DNA of 7,157 nt from Lachnospiraceae bacterium UBA3332 (GTDB taxonomy: Bacteria; Bacillota; Clostridia; Lachnospirales; Lachnospiraceae). Positions 1 through 5,396 of this stretch are shown piece by piece (the stretch's first letter is position 1; each line of letters opens with the position of its first letter). A program made the translations under genes and the position numbers. The notes under the pieces are model-generated. The model saw only the letters and a program-made list of their open reading frames with translations. It ran no database searches and had not been told where the DNA came from. The stretch spans positions 1,618-8,774 of the forward strand of contig DERU01000203.1 in the NCBI GenBank assembly GCA_002361095.1, in the 5' to 3' direction.

Positions 1-1184
1 TCCTCGTTATGCTTGCGCTCATAGCTTACCAAATCCGCCAAAGAAAATCCCTCGTAGTTGGCGATATAATTCACCGCGCCCATCTGGCGGGGATTCTTCC
101 TAAGCTGATAAAGCATACTTCCCAGCGTATCCTCGTCCCCCTTTAGAAAACGCCGCATATCATACAAAAAATCATCCCGGTAACAAGCCAGCCGGACATC
201 GACGGCGGCATCCGGAGAAACGTAAATCTCCTGACAGGGAAAATCATAATAAAACAGTTTGCTCTTGGCAAGCAGCGGATCGGTGGCCGCCAAAACCGTA
301 GGCAGCGCCTCTCCCAGCAAATGCGCGCCGTCAATGTGATATTCCCAGACCCAAAACCTGAGCGTCTCCAAAATGAACCCCTGTCCCACGCCCGGCGGAA
401 AATAAAACTGCATAATGACCTCCAGCCCGTTTTCATGCAGGGCTCTCACCATGCTTTTAAATTCCGTCACCGGATCCTGCGTACTGCAATAAGAAGCCTT
501 CGGCGCAAAATAAAATCCGTTTTTATACCCCCAATAATTGATTCTCACTTTCTCTTCGTCAGCCGACGGCTCCATATAATGTTTTGCCGCCTGCGCCATC
601 GTATAACTTTTTCCCTTCGGCCGTTCCAGTTCCACAAATTCATAGGCAGGCATCAGTTCCACCGCCGTGACACCCAATTCTTTTAAATACGGAATTTTCT
701 CCACAATCCCCAAAAATGTCCCTTTGTGCTTTACCATGGAGGAGCGGTGTCTGGTAAACCCCCGCACATGAAGCTGGTACAGGATGCTGTCGCACATTTC
801 CGTTTCCAAAGGCCGGTCTGTTCCCCAGTCGAATTCCCCTTCCAAAATGTCGCAGCGCAGCGCAGGATCCACCCGCTTCCCCCACCTTTCGTTGCCCGAA
901 AGCTTGCGGGCATAGGGATCCACAACCACCTCTTCCCCAACGTAAAAATTGTATTCATACTCCTGCATCCGGATTCCCAAAAGCCTCATACAGCGCACGT
1001 TTCCCACCGTATTTTCTTCCGGAAAGGGAAACCGCAGCTGCACGCCCCCCCGTTTCGGATACAAAATTACGCCGCCCTCCTCTTTGCCCGGTAATACGGC
1101 CGCAAAATTTATCCCGTCTTTTCCCTTAACCGTTATGCCAAGCGGATAGGGCTCTCCCTTTAAAACAGTAATCTCATGTCTCAT
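1..1184 (-). CDS. Glycogen-debranching/pullulanase-like GH13 protein, probable pseudoenzyme (partial, runs off left edge)
   Basis: The reading frame is open for 394 codons from ATG at 1182-1184 to the window edge, so the C-terminus is missing. An AGGAG lies 9 nt upstream (1194-1198). Residues about 10-100 resemble the CBM48 N-domain of isoamylase/GlgX/pullulanase proteins (EPYPLGITVKG near the start, VVDPYARKLSGNERWG at 87-102). Residues about 130-394 follow a GH13 barrel: SILYQLHVRGF (133-143), GIVEKIPYLKELGVTAVELMP (159-179), INYWGY (215-220), and SLADLVSYERKHNE at the end. However, the catalytic signatures are altered. Region I reads QFYFPPG (259-265) where DVVYNHT is usual. Region II reads HIDGAHLLGE (283-292), with Leu290 at the nucleophile position. 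Region III has KLFYYD (309-314), with Tyr313 at the acid/base Glu position. Region IV has NYEG (376-379) instead of an HDG. The loop after region I also looks shortened. The frame is intact, so this looks like a non-catalytic homologue (glucan binding or regulation) rather than a decayed gene. The family call is confident; loss of activity is inference. Confidence 0.85.
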   Translation of the reverse strand, partial: MRHEITVLKGEPYPLGITVKGKDGINFAAVLPGKEEGGVILYPKRGGVQLRFPFPEENTVGNVRCMRLLGIRMQEYEYNFYVGEEVVVDPYARKLSGNERWGKRVDPALRCDILEGEFDWGTDRPLETEMCDSILYQLHVRGFTRHRSSMVKHKGTFLGIVEKIPYLKELGVTAVELMPAYEFVELERPKGKSYTMAQAAKHYMEPSADEEKVRINYWGYKNGFYFAPKASYCSTQDPVTEFKSMVRALHENGLEVIMQFYFPPGVGQGFILETLRFWVWEYHIDGAHLLGEALPTVLAATDPLLAKSKLFYYDFPCQEIYVSPDAAVDVRLACYRDDFLYDMRRFLKGDEDTLGSMLYQLRKNPRQMGAVNYIANYEGFSLADLVSYERKHNE

Positions 1185-1335
1185 CCCGGTATGCTCCTGT
1201 TCTTTTGAATCTCTGCCTGCGGTTTTGGCCCTTGCGGCTGCCGTCTTGACGGATACCGCCCGTCCCGACTGCTGCCTGTGGGAATACTTTTATAACTTTG
1301 CCTGAATTCATATATTTTCGGTTTTATCGCTTAAA
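1185..1335 (-). other. GC-rich 5' leader of the GH13-like gene
   Basis: If transcription starts just downstream of the TATAAT at 1336-1341, the message has an untranslated leader of roughly 145 nt. The part nearest the gene is GC-rich and contains three GGCAG repeats and a small CCGT-CAAG-ACGG stem-loop on the minus strand. I recognise no riboswitch class and see no terminator-like U tract. It could equally be unstructured spacer. Confidence 0.3.
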
Positions 1336-1344
1336 ATTATAACA
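1336..1344 (-). promoter_or_regulatory. Extended -10 promoter for the GH13-like gene
   Basis: On the minus strand the sequence reads TGTTATAAT, a perfect extended -10 (TGnTATAAT). A good -35 is not evident at 16-18 nt upstream, which fits an extended -10 promoter. It lies in an AT-rich stretch pointing at the GH13-like gene and back to back with the promoter of the DUF1292 gene. Confidence 0.55.
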
Positions 1345-1354
1345 CAAATTTTCA

Positions 1355-1383
1355 TTGCATGCTACACGAACTTACGGTATGAT
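1355..1383 (+). promoter_or_regulatory. Sigma-A-type promoter for the DUF1292 gene
   Basis: TTGCAT at 1355-1360 and TATGAT at 1378-1383 are separated by 17 nt, giving a plausible -35/-10 pair. The predicted start at about 1390 leaves a short leader of about 40 nt before the ribosome binding site and ATG at 1429. The -35 lies in the upstream region of the divergent promoter, so occupancy of one could affect the other. Confidence 0.5.
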
Positions 1384-1413
1384 AAAACAAACGGCAGCAA
1401 CAGGCTTAACAGG

Positions 1414-1421
1414 AAAGGAGG
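1414..1421 (+). promoter_or_regulatory. Strong ribosome binding site of the DUF1292 gene
   Basis: AAAGGAGG is a near-complete match to the anti-Shine-Dalgarno sequence and lies 7 nt before the ATG at 1429. It fixes that start codon and predicts efficient translation. Confidence 0.8.
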
Positions 1422-1428
1422 CCCCAGA

Positions 1429-1758
1429 ATGGGCAAATACAATGAACAGGATGAGGAGATGACAGTCACCTTGGATCTGGACGACGGCTCTAGCGTAACC
1501 TGCGCCGTGGTTACCATCCTTGAGGTGGAAGGGCACGACTATATTGTCCTGATGCCCCTTGAGGAGGACGGCACAAACGACGACGGAGAAGTTTGGTTCT
1601 ACCGTTACAGCGAAAATCCGGATGACCCCAACGAGGAACCGCAGCTTGGCTATATCGACGACGATACCGAATACGAAAAGGTGGAGGAGGCTTTCGACGA
1701 ATATCTCGACCACTGTGAATTTGACGAACTGGTTGACCCCGAAGAGATCGACGATTAA
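1429..1758 (+). CDS. DUF1292 (YrzB-like) small acidic protein
   Basis: The 109-residue protein has the pattern of DUF1292 proteins of Firmicutes: an N-terminal beta-rich core (MTVTLDLDDGS, then a segment ending HDYIVLMPLE) followed by VWFYRY and a Glu/Asp-rich tail with EVEEAFDEYLD-like helix content. The molecular function of the family is unknown. It is extremely acidic: I count 39 Asp/Glu against 3 Lys/Arg, with no signal peptide or membrane segment, so it should be a soluble cytoplasmic protein. In many Firmicutes a DUF1292 gene sits beside the Holliday-junction resolvase homologue yqgF; here it stands alone with its own promoter and ribosome binding site, divergent from the GH13-like gene and convergent with the helicase. 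Its stop codon is followed after 9 nt by the long palindrome. The start is secure. The family call rests on sequence pattern, not on a search. Confidence 0.85.
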   Translation: MGKYNEQDEEMTVTLDLDDGSSVTCAVVTILEVEGHDYIVLMPLEEDGTNDDGEVWFYRYSENPDDPNEEPQLGYIDDDTEYEKVEEAFDEYLDHCEFDELVDPEEIDD

Positions 1759-1767
1759 GCCCAGGAC

Positions 1768-1919
1768 GTGTTTGAGAAATGCTTTCTGCCGGATGTGCTT
1801 CACAATTTGCGAAAGATTTGCGTCAAAGGATGGGCGCATGGCGGGCTATGTAACCTGAATTTGGCACAAATCTTATGCAAAGTGGGACGTGCAGCCGGCG
1901 GAAATGATTTTTTAAACGC
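1768..1919. repeat. 152-bp ungapped imperfect palindrome (MITE/REP-like element) between convergent genes
   Basis: Position n and position 3687-n are complementary without any gap from 1768/1919 inward to 1827/1860, around a centre at 1843/1844. Over these 60-nt arms I count 44 Watson-Crick pairs, plus 8 G-U pairs in the plus-strand RNA and 8 mismatches. The outer ends read GTGTTTGAG (plus) and GCGTTTAAA (minus). Both arms contain an AAGATTTG core (1813-1820, and 1867-1874 on the minus strand), and both have a TTTC-GCCGG motif (from 1783, and from 1904 on the minus strand). The inner 32 nt pair only partly. There is no coding capacity of its own. The right end overlaps the helicase stop codon, and the left end lies 9 nt after the DUF1292 stop. 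A related end occurs at 5364-5393, so this is likely one copy of a dispersed family. I do not know a family name. Confidence 0.85.
1783..1913 (+). terminator. Candidate transcription terminator of the DUF1292 gene, formed by the palindrome
   Basis: In the plus-strand transcript the arms fold into a long hairpin, and the right arm passes directly into TGATTTTTT (1905-1913). Its T run faces an A-rich stretch in the left arm (1775-1779), which is the layout of A-tract/hairpin/T-tract terminators. It sits where a terminator is needed between convergent genes. The stem is far longer and more imperfect than a normal intrinsic terminator, so this role is inferred. Confidence 0.35.
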
Positions 1920-3834
1920 TGCGATAAGTTTCCCGGTATCCGCACTCCGCCAAAAAGCGGGACGCAAATCCCGGCTCCCTGGCATTTCCGGACACCCACC
2001 CCAAAAAAAGCAATTCCTTCGCCCGGGTCATGCCCACATAAAACATCCGTCTCTCTTCCTCCAGGGCGCCCTGCCCCACGCTCTTTTTGTGCGGCACAAT
2101 CCCTTCGTTGCAGTCCGGCAGAAATACCACGTCATACTCCAGCCCCTTAGCCGCATGCAGCGTCGTGATACAAACCGCATGTTCCGGAATTTCTTCCTTT
2201 TTGAAAGATTGCAGCAGCGTCTCCCGGTAAGCCTCCATATGCTCCTCCAGCCGTTCCAGGCTGTCAAACCGCCGCACGCTTTCCTGAAAGAAATCCGCCG
2301 CTTCCATGGCCTGCGTATAGGCGTCCCCCCTCCATTGCTTCCTGGCATATGCATCATAACCGATTCCCCTGCGCACATAATTGACGGCGGCATACAAATC
2401 CATCCCGGCAATCCTGCCGATATCCGCCTGCATTTTCAAAAGCACCGGCTGCATATGGAGACTATCCCGGTATGCCCTGCAGAGCGCGGAAAATGTGACC
2501 TGTCCCTCCTCCACCTTTTGTCTGGCTATATACCGGCAGGGCTTGTTCATTATCCTGAAAAAATCCTTTCTTGTCCGTTCCGCCTTGGCAAACCGCAGAT
2601 AAGCGAGCAAATCCTGACAGACCGGATGCTCATAGGGATTTTTGACTTTCTCTTTCATGGAAAAAGGAATCCCTGCTTCCCCCAGCGCCTCCGCCAGCAG
2701 CACACAGTCCGTATTCGTCCGGAAAATGGCGGCAACGGTTTTGGCAGTCTCGTTTTTATAAAAATCCCGTATCCGTCCGCACACGGCCGCCGCCTGCTGC
2801 CTGCGGTCCGCAAAACTGCCGACCCGCACGGTTTGATCCCCGGACAACGGCTTCCAGACTGCGGATTCTTCCACCCCTCCCCGGCTGTCCGGCGTTTTGG
2901 AGTGCCCTTCCCTTTCGTCTTTTGCCGTCTTCCCTGCCGTAATTTCTTTTGGAAACCGCTGTTTGTTCACGGCAATCAGTTTCCCCGCCGTTTCCACAAT
3001 GCCTGCGCTGCACCGATAATTCACCGAGAGCGTAATCTGCCTGATCCCCGGAAAGTCCTGCACAAACTGCCGCATGATGGCCGGATCGGATCCCCTGAAT
3101 CCGTAAATTGCCTGATCGTCGTCCCCCACCGCAAACAGATTTTGCCCGCTGCCCGCCAGCAGCTTTATCACACGGTACTGCACCGCATTGATATCCTGAA
3201 ATTCGTCCACCAGAATATAGGAAAACCGCTGTCTCCACGCTTCCAGCGCCTGTCTGTCGGTCAATAAAAGATGCTCTGCTGCCGCCGCGAAATCATCCAA
3301 ATCCAGTCTGCCCGCCTCAAAAATCTGTCTCTGGAACCGCATAAAAACCTTTTTAAACAACGGCATCTCCAGAAAGGCGCTGCAAAAATCCTCCGGTATT
3401 TTTCCTGCATTTTTTAAAAATCCGATTTCGGAGAGAAGTCCTTCTTCCGCTCCCTCCTCCTGCAAAATTTCCACGCCCGACGACTGCAGCACCGTGCGCA
3501 GGCATTCCCTCTTTTCCCGCTCCGATAAAATGCGTCCTGACGCATACCGGCGGGAACTTTTTAAAATCTGAAAAAAGACGGCATGAAATGTGCCAAAGGT
3601 CACCGGACGGAAACTCCCTTCCATCCTGGCAAAGAAGCGGTCCCGCATCTGCCGGGCAGCCGCTTTTGTGAATGTAACGACTAAAATACGGGACGGGTCG
3701 ATCTTGCGGACTTCCGTCAGATACCAAACCCGTTCCACAATTGTGAAGGTCTTGCCGGAACCCGGACCGGCCAAAACCAGGGCCGGTCCCGTGTCCCAGG
3801 CAATCGCCTCCTGCTGTTGTCTGTTTTTTTGCAA
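1912..3834 (-). CDS. UvrD/PcrA/Rep-type superfamily 1 DNA helicase
   Basis: An ATP-dependent 3'-5' DNA helicase of superfamily 1A, probably acting in repair or replication-fork processing. All main motifs are present (numbering from the TTG start): Walker A AGPGSGKT (22-29), Ia VTFTKAAA (53-60), II VDEFQD (209-214), III GDDDQAIYGFRG (237-248), IV NYR (272-274), V TLHAAKGLE (558-566), VI EERRMFYVGMTRA (593-605). At 640 residues it is shorter than PcrA/UvrD (about 720-740) and ends soon after motif VI, lacking the usual C-terminal tail. I chose TTG at 3832-3834 because the protein then starts as UvrD proteins do, just before the Q-rich segment, with a GGAG 9 nt and a GGAGG 3 nt upstream. An alternative TTG at 3898-3900 would add 22 residues and overlap gltX. 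The gene starts 19 nt after the gltX stop, so it is probably cotranscribed. Its stop codon lies inside the right end of the palindrome. Whether it is PcrA itself or a paralogue is unclear. Confidence 0.9.
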   Translation of the reverse strand: MQKNRQQQEAIAWDTGPALVLAGPGSGKTFTIVERVWYLTEVRKIDPSRILVVTFTKAAARQMRDRFFARMEGSFRPVTFGTFHAVFFQILKSSRRYASGRILSEREKRECLRTVLQSSGVEILQEEGAEEGLLSEIGFLKNAGKIPEDFCSAFLEMPLFKKVFMRFQRQIFEAGRLDLDDFAAAAEHLLLTDRQALEAWRQRFSYILVDEFQDINAVQYRVIKLLAGSGQNLFAVGDDDQAIYGFRGSDPAIMRQFVQDFPGIRQITLSVNYRCSAGIVETAGKLIAVNKQRFPKEITAGKTAKDEREGHSKTPDSRGGVEESAVWKPLSGDQTVRVGSFADRRQQAAAVCGRIRDFYKNETAKTVAAIFRTNTDCVLLAEALGEAGIPFSMKEKVKNPYEHPVCQDLLAYLRFAKAERTRKDFFRIMNKPCRYIARQKVEEGQVTFSALCRAYRDSLHMQPVLLKMQADIGRIAGMDLYAAVNYVRRGIGYDAYARKQWRGDAYTQAMEAADFFQESVRRFDSLERLEEHMEAYRETLLQSFKKEEIPEHAVCITTLHAAKGLEYDVVFLPDCNEGIVPHKKSVGQGALEEERRMFYVGMTRAKELLFLGWVSGNAREPGFASRFLAECGYRETYRSV

Positions 3835-3853
3835 ATTCCTCCGCTCCGGTTCC

Positions 3854-5311
3854 TCACACTCTACCCTGCAAAAGCGCGATGCCTTTGCGGATTCTGGCAA
3901 GGGACTCTTCTTTTCCCAATATCTCCATAATCTCGGTGGCTCCCGCAGGCGTCATCTGTTTGCCGGAAACCGCCGTGCGCACCGGCCAGAGAACGTAACC
4001 GTTCTTGCAGCCCTTTTTCTCCACATAGGAACACAGTACCGCATACAAAGCGTCGTTGGAATACGCCTCCTGCTCCTCCAGTACCGGCAGAAGTTCCGTG
4101 AGCACCTCCAGCGCGCTCTCTTTGGTGGTCTTCATCTTCTTATGCACATACATGTCGGGATCATACTCCGGCAGCGTCTCAAAAAAATCCACCATCTCTG
4201 TGATATCCGGGAAAACCTCGATTCTGGTTTTCACCATCGCCGCAATCTTCTCCAAATCCTGCCCTTTGGTCAGCGCCTTCTCCAAATACGGTCTGGCCAT
4301 TTCCAAAAAGCGGGAAAAATCCATGGCTTTGATATACTCGCCGTTCATCCATTTGAGTTTCGTATAATCAAACACGGCGGGCGACTTGGACATCCGGTGA
4401 TAATCAAAAGCCTCCACCAGTTCCGGCAGGGAAAAAATCTCGTTATCCCCCTCCGGGCTCCAGCCCAAAAGCGCCACAAAATTTACAATCGCCTCGGTCA
4501 GAAATCCCTGCTCCACCAAATCTTCATAAGAGGAATGCCCGCACCGCTTCGACAGCTTGTGGTGTTCCTCGTCCGTGATCAGGGGACAGTGGATATAGAC
4601 CGGAACCTCCCAGCCGAAAGCCTCATAAAGACGGTTATATTTGGGGGCGGAAGAAAGATATTCGTTTCCGCGCACCACATGGGTGATTCCCATCAAGTGG
4701 TCGTCCACCACATTGGCAAAGTTATAAGTGGGGTATCCGTCCGATTTGATCAAAATCATATCGTCCAGTTCGGCATTCTCCACGGAAATATCCCCGTAAA
4801 TCTCGTCGTGGAAAGTAGTCACACCCTCCGTCGGGCTGTTCTGCCTTATCACATAGGGAATCCCTGCAGCCAGCTTCTCCTCCACTTCCTGCCTGGAAAG
4901 ATGCAGGCAATGCTTGTCATAGACATTGATTTCCTTGCCTGCCACTACCCGCGTCAGGGTCGCGAGCCTCTCCTTATCGCAAAAGCAATAATAGGCCTCC
5001 CCTTTTGCGATAAGCTGTCTGGCATATTCCAGATAAATCCCCTTCGCCTGCCGCTCGCTCTGCACATACGGCCCTACGCCTTTATCTTTGTCCGGCCCCT
5101 CGTCATGAACCAGTCCGGTATGCGCAAGGGTCCTGTAGATAATCTCCACCGCGCCCTCTACATAGCGTTCCTGGTCCGTGTCCTCAATTCGCAGTACAAA
5201 ATCGCCGCCCCCATGCTTTGCCACCAGATAGGCATACAGCGCCGTGCGCAGATTTCCCACATGCATACGCCCGGTGGGGCTTGGCGCAAAACGTGTTCTG
5301 ATTCCAGCCAC
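3854..5311 (-). CDS. gltX: Glutamate--tRNA ligase (glutamyl-tRNA synthetase)
   Basis: A class I aminoacyl-tRNA synthetase that charges tRNA-Glu (and, if non-discriminating as in many Firmicutes, also tRNA-Gln) with glutamate. The 485-residue length is normal for bacterial GluRS. Visible motifs are RTRFAPSPTG followed by the HIGH-type HVGN (17-20), RIEDTD (41-46), the zinc-binding pattern Cys109-x-Cys111 with Cys135-x-His137, HVVRGNEYL (211-219), the KMSKS-type KLSKR (252-256), LLGWSPEGDNEIFS (281-294) and WMNGEYI (321-327), then the helical anticodon-binding half. The start is GTG at 5309-5311: it gives the standard N-terminus just before RTRFAPSPTG and has AGGGAGG 8 nt upstream. The open frame extends up to 5533, but that part overlaps the hydrogenase coding end. 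It lies 85 nt after the hydrogenase gene and 19 nt before the helicase. No T-box leader or clear separate promoter is visible upstream, so transcription probably comes through the hydrogenase gene. Confidence 0.96.
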   Translation of the reverse strand: MAGIRTRFAPSPTGRMHVGNLRTALYAYLVAKHGGGDFVLRIEDTDQERYVEGAVEIIYRTLAHTGLVHDEGPDKDKGVGPYVQSERQAKGIYLEYARQLIAKGEAYYCFCDKERLATLTRVVAGKEINVYDKHCLHLSRQEVEEKLAAGIPYVIRQNSPTEGVTTFHDEIYGDISVENAELDDMILIKSDGYPTYNFANVVDDHLMGITHVVRGNEYLSSAPKYNRLYEAFGWEVPVYIHCPLITDEEHHKLSKRCGHSSYEDLVEQGFLTEAIVNFVALLGWSPEGDNEIFSLPELVEAFDYHRMSKSPAVFDYTKLKWMNGEYIKAMDFSRFLEMARPYLEKALTKGQDLEKIAAMVKTRIEVFPDITEMVDFFETLPEYDPDMYVHKKMKTTKESALEVLTELLPVLEEQEAYSNDALYAVLCSYVEKKGCKNGYVLWPVRTAVSGKQMTPAGATEIMEILGKEESLARIRKGIALLQGRV

Positions 5312-5319
5312 TCTTTTTT

Positions 5320-5326
5320 CCTCCCT
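5320..5326 (-). promoter_or_regulatory. Ribosome binding site that decides the GTG start of gltX
   Basis: AGGGAGG on the minus strand ends 8 nt before GTG at 5309-5311. It favours this start over the upstream in-frame ATG codons near 5357 and 5533. Confidence 0.75.
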
Positions 5327-5355
5327 CTCTTCTTCCCATATCCTGATCCTGCCGC

Positions 5356-5393
5356 TCATTTCCTGCCGCCGGCGGAAATAATTTTTCAAACAC
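5356..5393. repeat. Solo/truncated copy of the palindrome end in the hydrogenase-gltX spacer
   Basis: Read on the minus strand from 5393 to 5364, 26 of 30 bases match the end of the large palindrome (minus strand, 1919 to 1890), and 22 of 30 match its left arm (1768-1797). All three share G-T/C-GTTT, an A run, TTTC-GCCGG. Here the element begins 3 nt after the hydrogenase stop codon. The rest of the 152-bp unit is absent; instead the sequence turns back on itself, with TTATTTCC (5381-5374, minus) pairing with GGAAATGA (5363-5356, minus) around a GCC-GGC core. That makes a compact hairpin of about 11 bp with a bulged A. On the minus strand no U tract follows, so it should not terminate the operon. 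Confidence 0.7.
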
Positions 5394-5396
5394 ACC

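Noticed and set aside
1..1184. The GH13-like gene as a pseudogene
   Set aside because: There is no stop or frameshift across 394 codons, the non-catalytic motifs are well kept, and it has a good promoter and ribosome binding site. A pseudoenzyme explains the data better, though the missing C-terminus cannot be judged.
1372..1839. A 155-codon minus-strand frame opposite the DUF1292 gene
   Set aside because: The DUF1292 gene has a strong ribosome binding site, a promoter and a family-like sequence. The minus frame is the complement of its Asp/Glu codons (giving Val/Phe/Leu-rich protein) and starts within the palindrome.
1768..1919. The palindrome as a CRISPR repeat or a structural RNA gene of known class
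   Set aside because: There are only two mirror-image arms and no regularly spaced direct repeats, and the sequence does not match any tRNA, 6S, SRP, tmRNA or riboswitch pattern I know.
1768..3267. A 499-codon open frame on the plus strand opposite the helicase
   Set aside because: It lies antisense to a gene with all superfamily 1 helicase motifs. Its translation is rich in His, Pro, Arg and Phe without any family pattern, and it begins inside the palindrome with no ribosome binding site. It is a codon-bias shadow.
5356..5393. The hydrogenase-gltX hairpin as an intrinsic terminator of the hydrogenase gene
   Set aside because: On the minus strand the stem is followed by GCGGCAGG, not a U tract. 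The T run lies on the other side, so it would only suit plus-strand transcription, for which no gene is seen here.
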